From NCBI GenBank assembly GCA_016178015.1, contig JACOUB010000037.1, positions 1 to 44,055 of the forward strand: a stretch of 44,055 nt of DNA. The letters are read 5' to 3'. The stretch comes from Methylocystis sp. GTDB lineage: Bacteria; Pseudomonadota; Alphaproteobacteria; Rhizobiales; Beijerinckiaceae. Below are positions 7,652-15,385 of this stretch, piece by piece. The position numbers and the translations under genes were made by a program. Under the pieces are notes generated by a model that worked only from the letters and a program-made list of their open reading frames with translations, was not told the DNA's origin and did no database searches. The number at the start of each line of letters is the position of its first letter. The stretch's first letter is position 1.

Positions 7652-7699
7652 GGGCTCATCGGGACAGGTCAATATATGTTGGCTCGCCCCGCCTGCATT

Positions 7700-7729
7700 C
7701 TTGTGAGATGATCGCTTGTGAGATGATCG
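7700..7729. repeat. 15-bp perfect tandem duplication in the murQ/nag divergent region
   Basis: CTTGTGAGATGATCG occurs twice head to tail (7700-7714 and 7715-7729) between the divergent murQ and SIS-domain genes. It could be a pair of regulator half-sites on one DNA face or a simple slippage duplication. No amino-sugar regulator gene (NagR, NagQ) is nearby. Confidence 0.6.
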
Positions 7730-7797
7730 GCCCGGCAGGAATCCATTTAAGCCGGCGGCGCCTCCCTGCAAGGGCGCCAGGTTAGCAAGGCTATGGG

Positions 7798-8829
7798 ATG
7801 ACCATCCTCGACGTCCAAATGGCCGCCGATTTGAGAGCGGCGCCGGAAGCCGTGAAGCGCCAGGAACGGGCGCTGTCGGACAGCTTGACGCCGCTCGTCG
7901 CGCGGCTGAAGCGCAAGCCGCCGCAGGTGGTGGTCACGTGCGCGCGCGGCAGTTCGGCGCATGCGGCGACGTTCGGCAAGCACTTGATCGAGCGATATCT
8001 GGGCATTCCGGTCGCCGCGGCGGCGCCCAACATCGCAACCATTTACCGCCAGCGTTTGCGCTTGGCCGACCAACTTTTTGTGGCGATTTCGCAATCTGGA
8101 AAAAGCGGCGACCTTGTCGAGCAAGCTGTTGCAGCGCGGGCGTCCGGCGCAGTCACGACCTGTATCACCAACGATACGGGCAGTGAGCTCGCGCAGGCTT
8201 GCGAGTTCGTCTTGAGCATGGCGGCCGGGCCAGAGCTCAGCATCCCGGCGACGAAAACCTTCATTGCATCGCTCTCGGCTCTGGCGCGCCTGACAGCGCT
8301 ATGGGCCGATGATGAGGCGCTGGCGAGCGCGCTGGCGCGATTGCCGGATCGCCTCGCCGCGGCAAGCGAACTGGATTGGAGCTGCTTGGTGGAAAGCCTC
8401 GCGGGAGCGAGCAGTCTCGTCACGATCGGGCGCGGCCCGACGCTGGCCATTGCGCGCGAGGCGGCGCTGAAATTGAAGGAGACGTCCGATCTCCATGCCG
8501 AACCATTCAGCGCCGCTGAATTCCTGCACGGACCTATCGCCTTGGTGTCTTCAAACTATCCGATTCTGATGTTCATGCCGACCGACGCCGCAGCAGCAGG
8601 CATGAGGCGGCTGGCCGCTGATTTAAGAAAGAAAGGAGCGGCGGTGTTTGCCACTGATGCGGATGACGTAACGCCCAATCGGCTGGCGGCGCTTGCCCCC
8701 GATCACCCCGAAACCGACGCCATTTGTCTCATCCAGAGCTTTTACGCCATGGTCGTTCGCCTCGCGCTGGCGCGCGGCACGAACGCCGACCAGCCGCGCC
8801 ACTTGCGGAAGATTACGCGCACGCGATGA
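7798..8829 (+). CDS. Double-SIS glucosamine-6-phosphate deaminase/isomerase (NagB-II/GlmS C-like)
   Basis: A 343-residue protein with two SIS domains and no glutaminase domain, like the isomerase half of GlmS. Motifs are CARGSSAHAATFGKHLIE in domain 1, ISQSGKSGDLVEQ for the phosphate loop, PATKTFIASLSAL, and in domain 2 IGRGPTLAIAREAALKLKET followed by EPFSAAEFLHGPIAL. Proteins of this type beside nagA act as GlcN-6-phosphate deaminases (NagB-II), yielding fructose-6-phosphate and ammonia. It is co-transcribed with nagA (four-base ATGA overlap) and divergent from murQ, completing the route MurNAc-6-P to GlcNAc-6-P to GlcN-6-P to Fru-6-P. AgaS-like activity on galactosamine is the main alternative. 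Confidence 0.88.
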   Translation: MTILDVQMAADLRAAPEAVKRQERALSDSLTPLVARLKRKPPQVVVTCARGSSAHAATFGKHLIERYLGIPVAAAAPNIATIYRQRLRLADQLFVAISQSGKSGDLVEQAVAARASGAVTTCITNDTGSELAQACEFVLSMAAGPELSIPATKTFIASLSALARLTALWADDEALASALARLPDRLAAASELDWSCLVESLAGASSLVTIGRGPTLAIAREAALKLKETSDLHAEPFSAAEFLHGPIALVSSNYPILMFMPTDAAAAGMRRLAADLRKKGAAVFATDADDVTPNRLAALAPDHPETDAICLIQSFYAMVVRLALARGTNADQPRHLRKITRTR

Positions 8830-9992
8830 GCCGGCCGGATCGACACGCGCTGGCGGCGGACGTCGTCTTCGACGGCGCGGCGGTGCGCCGTGACAACGCC
8901 GTGCTGATCGACGGTTCGCGAATCGCAGCGCTTGTTCCGCGCAGCGAATTGTCGCCATTGATCGACACCTTCGAGGCGCCTCCCGGCGCCTGGCTCGCGC
9001 CGGGCTTCATCGACATTCAGGTGAATGGCGGCGGCGACGTTCTGTTCAACGACGATCCGACGCCGGAAGGCATCGCAACGATTGTTCGCGCCCATCGGCG
9101 GTTCGGCACGACAGCGCTGCTGCCGACGCTGATCACCGACACGGACGAGGCCATGGCGGCGGCGCTGAAAGCTGTCGAGACAATGCTGACCGTTGAGCCG
9201 AGCGTCCTCGGCATTCATTTCGAAGGTCCGTTCTTGTCGCCTGCAAAGCCCGGGGTCCACCGCCGCGAGCTCATTCGCCGTCCCGAACCCCGCCACCGTC
9301 AAATGCTGACTTCCCTTCGCGGCGGCGTGGCGCTGCTCACCTTGGCGCCCGAGCAGGCGCCCGAAGGCTTCATTGCGGCGCTCGTTGCCACAGGGACCAA
9401 GGTTTCACTCGGCCATTCGATGGCCAGCTACGCGCAAACGCGCGCCGCAATGGCCGAAGGGCTGACCGGTTTTACCCATTTGTTCAACGCCATGCCGCCG
9501 CTTTCCGCCCGCGAGCCTGGCCCGGCGGCGGCGGCGCTCGAGGCGCCCGACGCGTATTACGGAATGATCGTCGACGGCTGGCACGTCGCCCCGGCGATGC
9601 TCAAGCTCGCGCTACGCGGCGCCGGTCATCCCATGCTCGTCACCGACGCGATGCCGCCGGTCGGCGGCGCCAAACAGGAATTTGCGCTGCACGGCGAACA
9701 GATCACGGTTTGCGAAGGCCGCTGCTCCACAGCGGAGGGCGCCCTAGCTGGTTCCGCCATCGACATGGCGACTGCCGTTCGCAACTGCGTTCGGCTTCTC
9801 GGCTTGCCATTGGAACGAGCCCTGCGGTTTGCCTCCGCCGAACCCGCCGAGTTCTTGGGGCTAGGGCATTCGCTCGGCCGACTGGCTCCCGGCTACCGCG
9901 CCGATATTGTCGCTTTCCATCCGGACGACCTTGCCATTCTCGGCACGTGGGTTGCCGGGGAGAGGTCTGATGATATGAGCACATCAACGTAG
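8826..9992 (+). CDS. nagA: N-acetylglucosamine-6-phosphate deacetylase
   Basis: Cytosolic amidohydrolase-superfamily enzyme (388 residues) that removes acetate from GlcNAc-6-phosphate. Features include APGFIDIQVNGGGDVLFND near the N-terminus, HFEGPFLSPAKPGVHR with the metal-binding Glu, LGHSMASYAQ and GFTHLFNAMPPLSARE with the two metal-binding His residues, and LVTDAMPPVGG with the catalytic Asp. Start chosen at the ATG at 8826 because it overlaps the stop of the upstream gene by ATGA; the longer open frame upstream is out of place with the family N-terminus. It acts between MurQ and the double-SIS deaminase. Confidence 0.93.
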   Translation: MSRPDRHALAADVVFDGAAVRRDNAVLIDGSRIAALVPRSELSPLIDTFEAPPGAWLAPGFIDIQVNGGGDVLFNDDPTPEGIATIVRAHRRFGTTALLPTLITDTDEAMAAALKAVETMLTVEPSVLGIHFEGPFLSPAKPGVHRRELIRRPEPRHRQMLTSLRGGVALLTLAPEQAPEGFIAALVATGTKVSLGHSMASYAQTRAAMAEGLTGFTHLFNAMPPLSAREPGPAAAALEAPDAYYGMIVDGWHVAPAMLKLALRGAGHPMLVTDAMPPVGGAKQEFALHGEQITVCEGRCSTAEGALAGSAIDMATAVRNCVRLLGLPLERALRFASAEPAEFLGLGHSLGRLAPGYRADIVAFHPDDLAILGTWVAGERSDDMSTST

Positions 9993-10032
9993 GCCCATCA
10001 TTGCGAGCCCGCAGGCGAATCCAGGCGTCGCC

Positions 10033-10110
10033 CTACGAAGCGGCGGTTGCCTGCTCGCCAGCTGCGAGAACGAGGACGAAAGCCAAACAGTAAACCGCCG
10101 CCGATCGCAT
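10033..10110 (-). CDS. 25-residue signal-peptide-only ORF, probable remnant
   Basis: Immediately downstream of lpd on the same strand, an ATG at 10110 with GAGGGCGGC upstream opens MRSAAVYCLAFVLVLAAGEQ-ATAAS and then stops. This is a complete Sec-type signal peptide (basic start, hydrophobic core, ATA-AS cleavage motif) with no mature protein. It is most likely the stump of a deleted secreted protein; a bona fide small membrane protein is possible. Confidence 0.3.
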   Translation of the reverse strand: MRSAAVYCLAFVLVLAAGEQATAAS

Positions 10111-10123
10111 CGTGCCGCCCTCG

Positions 10124-11536
10124 TCAAGTATGGATCGAGCGCTTGGCGACGGCGAGCGCCGCCTCCTTGACCGCTTCCGAGAGGGTCGGATGGGCGTGGC
10201 AGGTGCGCGCCAAATCTTCCGACGAGCCGGCAAATTGCATGAGAACGCATGCTTCGGCGATGAGTTCGGCGGCGCCGGCGCCCAATATGTGCACGCCGAT
10301 GACGCGATCGCTGACGGCGTCCGCCACCACCTTCACAAAACCATCGGTCTGCCGCATGGCGCGAGCCCGGCCATTGGCCAAAAAGGGAAATTTGCCGACA
10401 TTGACGGAAAGGCCGCCGGCCTTCGCTTGGTCTTCGGTCAGCCCGACCGAGGCGATTTCCGGCATGGTGTAAACGACCGACGGAATGACGCCGTAGTTCA
10501 CGTGTCCGGGCTGGCCGGCGAGGATTTCCGCGACGGCGACGCCCTCCTCCTGGGCCTTATGCGCCAGCATCGGGCCGCGCACGACGTCGCCGATAGCGTA
10601 AACGTTGGCGACATTGGTGGAAAAACGCGCATCGATGACGATGCGGCCGCGCTCGAGCGCGACGCCGGCCTGTTCGAGCCCCAGCCCTTCCGTAAACGGA
10701 ATTCGCCCCACCGCGATGAGCACGGCGTCGGCATCGATACGGCCCGCGCCGCCGCCGTTCGCGCCGGCGTAAGAGACCGCCAAGCCTTGGCTTGTCTTGG
10801 CGACGTTTGCGACCTTCGACGCGAGGCGAAAGACAAGACCTTGCTTTTCCAGGATTTTTTGAAACCTTGCGGCGATTTCGCCGTCGACCTCGGGCAGGAT
10901 GCGATCGAGATATTCGATCACCGTGATGTTGGCGCCGAGCCGCCGCCACACCGAGCCGAGCTCCAGGCCGATGATGCCGGCGCCGACGATGGCGAGACGG
11001 TTTGGAACATGATCCAACGCCAGCGCGCCGGTCGAGGAGAGGATCGTCTGCTCGTCGATGGCGATCTCTTCGCCGTCCGCGTCGCGCAGCGGCGCGACCG
11101 TCGAACCGGCAGCGATGACGATGGTCTTGGTCTCCAGGAGCTGCGCGCCGCCATTGGCTCCCGTCACTTCGACTTGGCCGGCGCCCGCGAGGCGACCGCG
11201 GCCATAAAACGAGTCGATCTTGTTTTTCTTCAACAAGAAGGCGACGCCGGCGACATTGGCCGCGACCGTGTCGTCCTTGTGTTTCATCATGGCGGCAAGA
11301 TCGAGGCGCGGCGGGTCGGCGATGACGCCGAAGGCGCGCAGGCCATGCGCCGCCTCGTCGAACATATGCGAGGCATGGAGCAGCGCCTTGGAGGGAATGC
11401 AGCCGACATTTGCGCAAGTGCCGCCAAGCGTGGCGCGCTGTTCGACGACGGCCGTCTTCAAGCCAAGTTGCGCCGCTCGGATCGCGCACACGTAACCGCC
11501 AGGGCCGGCGCCGATGACGATGAGATCATAAGACAT
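10124..11536 (-). CDS. lpd: Dihydrolipoyl dehydrogenase
   Basis: FAD/NAD flavoenzyme (470 residues) that reoxidises dihydrolipoyl groups of 2-oxoacid dehydrogenase complexes and the glycine cleavage system. The start at 11536 gives MSYDLIVIGAGPGGYVCAIR, the FAD-binding Rossmann motif. The redox-active disulfide is in GGTCANVGCIPSKALLH; the NAD-binding GAGIIGLELGSVW is central; the second FAD contact is YAIGDVVRGPMLAHKA; and the catalytic HAHPTLSEAVKEA lies at the C-terminal interface. It stands alone, not beside genes for a dehydrogenase complex. A GC-rich paired hairpin repeat sits only 15 bp upstream of the start, so the promoter must lie within or beyond the repeat, or transcription comes from the DUF1772 gene. 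Confidence 0.95.
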   Translation of the reverse strand: MSYDLIVIGAGPGGYVCAIRAAQLGLKTAVVEQRATLGGTCANVGCIPSKALLHASHMFDEAAHGLRAFGVIADPPRLDLAAMMKHKDDTVAANVAGVAFLLKKNKIDSFYGRGRLAGAGQVEVTGANGGAQLLETKTIVIAAGSTVAPLRDADGEEIAIDEQTILSSTGALALDHVPNRLAIVGAGIIGLELGSVWRRLGANITVIEYLDRILPEVDGEIAARFQKILEKQGLVFRLASKVANVAKTSQGLAVSYAGANGGGAGRIDADAVLIAVGRIPFTEGLGLEQAGVALERGRIVIDARFSTNVANVYAIGDVVRGPMLAHKAQEEGVAVAEILAGQPGHVNYGVIPSVVYTMPEIASVGLTEDQAKAGGLSVNVGKFPFLANGRARAMRQTDGFVKVVADAVSDRVIGVHILGAGAAELIAEACVLMQFAGSSEDLARTCHAHPTLSEAVKEAALAVAKRSIHT

Positions 11537-11551
11537 GAGACCTGCTTTCTG

Positions 11552-11665
11552 CCCCCTCCCCAACCCTCCCCCGCTTCGCTGCGCTCGCGGGAGAGGGAGG
11601 GCGCGCGCAATGCTGATCGTCAGCGTCCCCTCTCCCGCGAAGCGGGGGAGGGACAGGGAGGGGGC
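11552..11665. repeat. GC-rich paired hairpin repeat, family B, copy 1
   Basis: Two facing hairpins: CCCCTCCCCAACCCTCCCCC at the left, and GGGGGAGGGACAGGGAGGGG at the right, with inner partners GCGGGAGAGGGAGGG and CCCCTCTCCCGC and a short linker containing GATCGTCAGCG. The same architecture occurs at 20595-20721 (opposite orientation) and 25917-26027, and one half alone at 20180-20233. Confidence 0.8.
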
Positions 11666-11673
11666 CGCTCAAA

Positions 11674-12102
11674 TCACCCGGCCGCCCAGACGAACAACAC
11701 GATCGCCAACGCGCCGAGCCCGGTCAGACCGATTTCCAATCGACCCCAAAGATCGATGGTTTTCCGCGCTTCGTCGCCCGCATCGGCGGAGATGAGCGCC
11801 AGGATGCGATTGTTGAGCGGCACGATCGCCAGATAGGTATATGGCCAAGTCGCGATGATGACGATCGCGCCAAGCAGCCAGCGAAAGTCGTCCAGGTCCC
11901 TGTAGGCGATAAATCCGCAGATCGCCGAAATCAGCGCGAGCCCGGCGAGCGCCACGAAGCCGCGGTGATCGCTGTCTTCCCATTCCTTCATGAGCGACGC
12001 ATCGTCGAGCGTGAGACGGGAGGGCTGTTCGACAAAATTGACGTAGAGCGAAGCGCCGGTGAAGGCGCCGGCGGCGGCGAGCGCGAGTGAGCCTGTTATC
12101 AT
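11674..12102 (-). CDS. DUF1772 (anthrone-oxygenase-like) membrane protein
   Basis: A 142-residue integral membrane protein with about four transmembrane segments: residues 3-23, 49-66 (VALAGLALISAICGFIAY), 74-92 (LLGAIVIIATWPYTYLAIV) and 121-140. ASLYVNFVEQPSR in the first loop and the PYTYLAIVPLNNRIL block are typical of DUF1772, a family that includes fungal anthrone oxygenase but has no established role in bacteria. The start at 12102 has GAGGAT about ten bases upstream. The gene is between lpd and a GSCFA gene on the same strand, separated from each by repeats, so it is probably its own unit. Confidence 0.8.
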   Translation of the reverse strand: MITGSLALAAAGAFTGASLYVNFVEQPSRLTLDDASLMKEWEDSDHRGFVALAGLALISAICGFIAYRDLDDFRWLLGAIVIIATWPYTYLAIVPLNNRILALISADAGDEARKTIDLWGRLEIGLTGLGALAIVLFVWAAG

Positions 12103-12130
12103 TGGCTTCGGTATCCTCAGGTTGTGGGCG

Positions 12131-12203
12131 GCGAATAGCGAATGGCGAGTAGCGAATAGTGAACGGCCGCTATTCGCTACTCGCTACTCGCTACTCGCTA
12201 TTC
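12131..12203. repeat. Heptamer array forming a hairpin (five units per arm)
   Basis: Five heptads of the GCGAATA/GCGAGTA type (12131-12165), a 2-base centre, then five heptads of the opposite strand, CGCTATT and CGCTACT (12168-12202). The block lies between the GSCFA stop and the DUF1772 start on the minus strand. It could act as a terminator-like or protein-bound structure; the exact 7-nt register in both arms is unusual. Confidence 0.75.
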
Positions 12204-12209
12204 TCTCGC

Positions 12210-13277
12210 TCACGCGGTTTCGATAGCTTCCTCGTCGCACACGACCTTGGCGTTGCTCGCGGCCTCCGCCGCGACATCGAATTTCAGCGCCCTGATCGCC
12301 GCCGCGGGTTCGGCCGCGCGTTCGGCGAAATGTTCGAAGAAGATACGCATGATGTGGCTGACGCCAAAATGATTTATGCTGCGCGCGTCGTCGGTATAGA
12401 ACTGGGCTGCGTTGGGCGCCACGGTGACCAGATCATAGGATGGAAAATAAGCGATGTTCGGCCGCGCCCGCGCCGCTTCGTCGGCCGCGGCGCGCAAAAT
12501 CGCCTTGCTGGCGGAATTTGATTCGATGACGTGACGATTCTCGTAAGTTGCAATGAGGCCGACCGGCGACACGGTGAGAATGACGCGCGCCTTGGCGTTG
12601 ACCGAGCGAATGCGATCGACGGACGCCAGCAAGTCGCGCGCGACCTCGGCGACGCTCATGTTGTGAAAGGCGAAAACATTCGCATCCCACACGCCGCCGG
12701 CGACGCCGGGCGCTTGCTGCATAACGGCGCCGTCGGCCTTGTGGCGCCAGCATTCGGTAAGACCCAAAGTGAAGACGAGGACGTCCATCGTTTCGAACAT
12801 GGTGCGGACCGCGGCGAAATGGCGCTCCCGGTCAGCCAGCATGTCGCCGACCGTGGCGTAGCCGTCGGGCTCGATGCTCGGCCGGAACGGATCGACGACG
12901 CGGCCGTCTTGCTCGCGCGTCCAGTATTCGAGCTGGGGTTTGAACGCGCCATAGGCGCGATCGTATAGCTGCAGCAATCCCGTTGTCGTGTAGAGGTTGC
13001 CATACCGGCAGGAATACATCGAGTAATTGCGCCGCTCGGCCTCCGCGGCCGACATGCCCTGCGGCGGACGCTCGGCGAGATAATAATGGAAGCCGCTCGC
13101 TCGCAGGCGTTGGGCGATTTCCTGCGCGAAGCAACTGCCGCAGGTCGCCACTTTGTCTTGCGGCGATATCTTGAAGGGAGTCGAAATGATCGGATCGATG
13201 GCGAACGGCGGCAAGCATGTCACCGCCTTGCGCCAAAACCGATGGTCGGGTAGGGAGCTATAGGGATGGTCCGCCAA
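12210..13277 (-). CDS. GSCFA domain protein
   Basis: A 355-residue protein of the GSCFA family, an SGNH-hydrolase-like fold of poorly known function found with polysaccharide and capsule genes. The family name motif is in VATCGSCFAQEIAQRL; further conserved blocks are YSMYSCRYGNLYTT, VLVFTLGLTECWR, VILTVSPVGLIATYENRHVI and YFPSYDLVT, then FYTDDARSINHFGVSHIM with the likely catalytic Asp and His. Start chosen at the TTG at 13277 because AGGAG lies eight bases upstream; the next upstream TTG (13295) lies over that site. It is divergent from a WcbI-like gene, a pairing that suggests both modify the same cell-surface glycan. No signal peptide is evident. Confidence 0.85.
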   Translation of the reverse strand: MADHPYSSLPDHRFWRKAVTCLPPFAIDPIISTPFKISPQDKVATCGSCFAQEIAQRLRASGFHYYLAERPPQGMSAAEAERRNYSMYSCRYGNLYTTTGLLQLYDRAYGAFKPQLEYWTREQDGRVVDPFRPSIEPDGYATVGDMLADRERHFAAVRTMFETMDVLVFTLGLTECWRHKADGAVMQQAPGVAGGVWDANVFAFHNMSVAEVARDLLASVDRIRSVNAKARVILTVSPVGLIATYENRHVIESNSASKAILRAAADEAARARPNIAYFPSYDLVTVAPNAAQFYTDDARSINHFGVSHIMRIFFEHFAERAAEPAAAIRALKFDVAAEAASNAKVVCDEEAIETA

Positions 13278-13422
13278 TGGTCGATCTCCTGACAAAATAG
13301 GCCGGTCTCATAGGCAACCGGCGGCATATCTCATCCGGGAGCATAAACAGCGCCCGGCCGCTTGTCATCCTTCGGCGCCGATACAGCTTCCAACGCGCCG
13401 GCCCGTCACGGCTTTTTCGCGC

Positions 13423-14472
13423 ATGTTGTCGCAAATCGACAAACAAATCGTCAGGTCCTGGTACAACTATCTGGTGGAGCCGCGCCTCGCCAAGCTCACC
13501 GGGAGAGTCTTGCACGCTACGGGACCACGCATTGCGGTGGTCGGCAATTGTCAGAGTTTCGGCGTCGCTTATGCGATGAAGCTGCTCGACCCGAGCGCCA
13601 GCGTCGATCAATATTCGGCGATCGCCAAATCGCGCGCCAACATCGCGTTGTTGGCCAAAACTCTCGCGACCTATGATTACGTGTTCTCGCAAGAATTCCC
13701 GCCGAGCTATGTTCGCGGCGGCGGCTCTGCCGAATTGTGCGCTCTGCTGGGCAAAACGACATTGTTCCCGGCCGTGGCGTTCGCCGCATTCCATCCCGAT
13801 CTCGTCTTTCTGCTCGACGCCACACGCAACTACGCGGCGACGTTCGGTCCGATCGGCCCCTACCATTCCGCCCTGGCGGCGTTCGCTTTTCGCAAAGGCC
13901 TGTCGCTCCAGGAAGCCAATGCGCTGTTCAACCGCAACGTGTACGAAGCGCTGGGCTATTTCAACTTTTGGAACGCCGCCGCGGACGAGCTGCTCGAAAC
14001 GTCGAAACGAAGATTCGGCATGGATTTGAGCGCCGAACTGGTGAACTGGGCGCGGCGCGGCGTTTTTATGTATTCGGTCCTTCACCCGAAGCCGTTCGTG
14101 CTGTTCGACATCGCCAGGAAACTCTTCGCGCAAGCAAAACTCCGGGTCCCGGATGTCGATTTCGACTTTTACGCGATCGACGATTTGGCGCGCGGCTATA
14201 TGTTTCCGGTCTATCCCGCGATCGGCGAGCATTTCGGGCGCCGTGGCGGTTACATGTTCAAACTGAACAACTTTCATCTATCCCAATGCGTCGGCGATTT
14301 TTTAACGCTGCCGCAGTTTCTCGCCGCTTCCTACAAGGTTTATCAACGCAGCAAAAACGCGCAACTCGCCAATCCGCGTGTCGACGGATGGCTCGCCGAC
14401 GCCGCTGCCTCCGACATGATCGTGAGGCTGGCGCGAGAAAATCTGAAAGCAGGATTGCTGCCGGTGCTATGA
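13423..14472 (+). CDS. WcbI-like polysaccharide biosynthesis putative acetyltransferase
   Basis: A 349-residue protein with PRIAVVGNCQSFGVAYAMKL near residue 35, the GNCQ motif of the WcbI family (SGNH-like fold; WcbI of Burkholderia is needed for acetylated capsule). Later blocks include YDYVFSQEFPPSY, FPAVAFAAFHPDLVFL, and SVLHPKPFVLFDIARKL then FPVYPAIGEHFGRRGGYMFK, similar to the His-containing C-terminal part of the family. No membrane segment or signal is visible, so it probably acts in the cytosol on a glycan precursor. The start at 13423 lacks a clear ribosome-binding site. Divergent from GSCFA across 145 bp. Confidence 0.75.
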   Translation: MLSQIDKQIVRSWYNYLVEPRLAKLTGRVLHATGPRIAVVGNCQSFGVAYAMKLLDPSASVDQYSAIAKSRANIALLAKTLATYDYVFSQEFPPSYVRGGGSAELCALLGKTTLFPAVAFAAFHPDLVFLLDATRNYAATFGPIGPYHSALAAFAFRKGLSLQEANALFNRNVYEALGYFNFWNAAADELLETSKRRFGMDLSAELVNWARRGVFMYSVLHPKPFVLFDIARKLFAQAKLRVPDVDFDFYAIDDLARGYMFPVYPAIGEHFGRRGGYMFKLNNFHLSQCVGDFLTLPQFLAASYKVYQRSKNAQLANPRVDGWLADAAASDMIVRLARENLKAGLLPVL

Positions 14473-14637
14473 GGGCTGCTCAGCAGCAACCTCGTATTCG
14501 GCCAGTCGCTCAGGGTGTAGCCGCGCGAAATCTCTGCAAGCGTTTCATCTCCATGATCGCCACCCGGATCGCTTCGCGGCGCCGGTGATCCGTGAGCTTC
14601 GATGGCCGTCTCAATCTTGGCGCCGCTCGGGACAGCC

Positions 14638-14958
14638 TCACGCCGCCTTGGGCTCATACGGCACGATGTCCGCGAGGACGTCGGCAGCTTCACGTTGGGC
14701 CATCAACACCTCGTATCGCGCCTGAAGATTCATCCAAAATTCCGGGCTCGTCTTGAAGAACTTTCCGAGCCTCACAGCCGTGTCGCCGGAAATGCCGAGC
14801 TCCTCCCGCACGATGCGCTCGATGCGCGTGCGCGGAACGCCGCAAGCCTTGGCGACGCGCCCGGCGGACAGGCCAAGCGGCTCGAGAAACTCCTCCCGAA
14901 GCATCTCGCCAGGATGCATCGGCGGCAGGGTCGCGATGATTTCAACTTTGTCTGTCAT
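14638..14958 (-). CDS. higA: HigA-type antitoxin
   Basis: A 106-residue XRE/HigA antitoxin. MHPGEMLREEFLEPLGLSAG is the family opening; the helix-turn-helix runs through VAKACGVPRTRIERIVREEL, and the C-terminal FFKTSPEFWMNLQARYEVLM is the standard HigA signature. It neutralises HigB and represses the operon promoter. It starts 22 bp after the toxin gene ends, in the usual toxin-first order for higBA. Two GTATC-N7-GATAC sites upstream of higB are the likely binding sites. Confidence 0.93.
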   Translation of the reverse strand: MTDKVEIIATLPPMHPGEMLREEFLEPLGLSAGRVAKACGVPRTRIERIVREELGISGDTAVRLGKFFKTSPEFWMNLQARYEVLMAQREAADVLADIVPYEPKAA

Positions 14959-14980
14959 GGGCGTTCCCTTCTTGGATCGC

Positions 14981-15262
14981 TCAATGATAGTCGACTATTT
15001 CCACTGTCTCCGCGCCGCCGTCCGACCAGACGAAGCAGACGCGCCACTGATCGTTGATGCGAATCGAATGCTGTCCCGCTCTGTCGCCAGAAAGCGCCTC
15101 GAGCCGATTTCCCGGCGGGCTTCGCAAATCGTCGAGACCCGTCGCGGCATGAAGCGCCGCGAGCTTGCGACGCGCGATCTTGAACAACTCGGGGGGAAAG
15201 CCTTTTGGATGCTTCCCATCGAAAACGGCCTCGGCCACCTTGTCCTTGAATGACCGGATCAT
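14981..15262 (-). CDS. higB: HigB/RelE-superfamily mRNA interferase toxin
   Basis: A 93-residue ribosome-dependent mRNA endonuclease of the HigB group. The sequence MIRSFKDKVAEAVFDGK, LFKIARRKLAALHAATGLDD, LRSPPGNRLEALSGDRAGQH and IRINDQWRVCFVW matches the family end to end, including the basic catalytic residues in the central and C-terminal strands. The ATG at 15262 lies about 17 bases past the predicted transcription start. Complete and probably functional. First gene of the higBA operon. Confidence 0.93.
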   Translation of the reverse strand: MIRSFKDKVAEAVFDGKHPKGFPPELFKIARRKLAALHAATGLDDLRSPPGNRLEALSGDRAGQHSIRINDQWRVCFVWSDGGAETVEIVDYH

Positions 15263-15285
15263 GGCCGCCCGCCCCGTGCGCCTTA

Positions 15286-15338
15286 TGTATCGCTCAGAGA
15301 TACGCGCTTGTCAACGATCTTGTATCTCCACCCGATAC
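15286..15338 (-). promoter_or_regulatory. higBA promoter with two GTATC-N7-GATAC operators
   Basis: On the minus strand, TTGACA (15314-15309), a 17-bp spacer and GATACA (15291-15286) form a sigma-70-type promoter for higB. The same inverted repeat, GTATC, seven bases, GATAC, occurs at 15287-15303 (over the -10; here the spacer also pairs at two of three positions) and at 15322-15338 (just upstream of the -35). The centres are 35 bp apart. They are the probable HigA binding sites. Confidence 0.7.
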
Positions 15339-15385
15339 AGGAGCGAGGTGTTGGCGGTTTTCTCGGTTGCCGGGGTGGGGACTTT

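Noticed and set aside
11552-11665. CRISPR array or clustered short repeats
   Set aside because: The GC-rich repeats are paired hairpins with one linker, not regularly spaced repeats with unique spacers; no cas gene is present.
10112-11836. 574-residue plus-strand open frame
   Set aside because: Lies over lpd, whose minus-strand product is an unmistakable dihydrolipoyl dehydrogenase; the antisense product is low-complexity.
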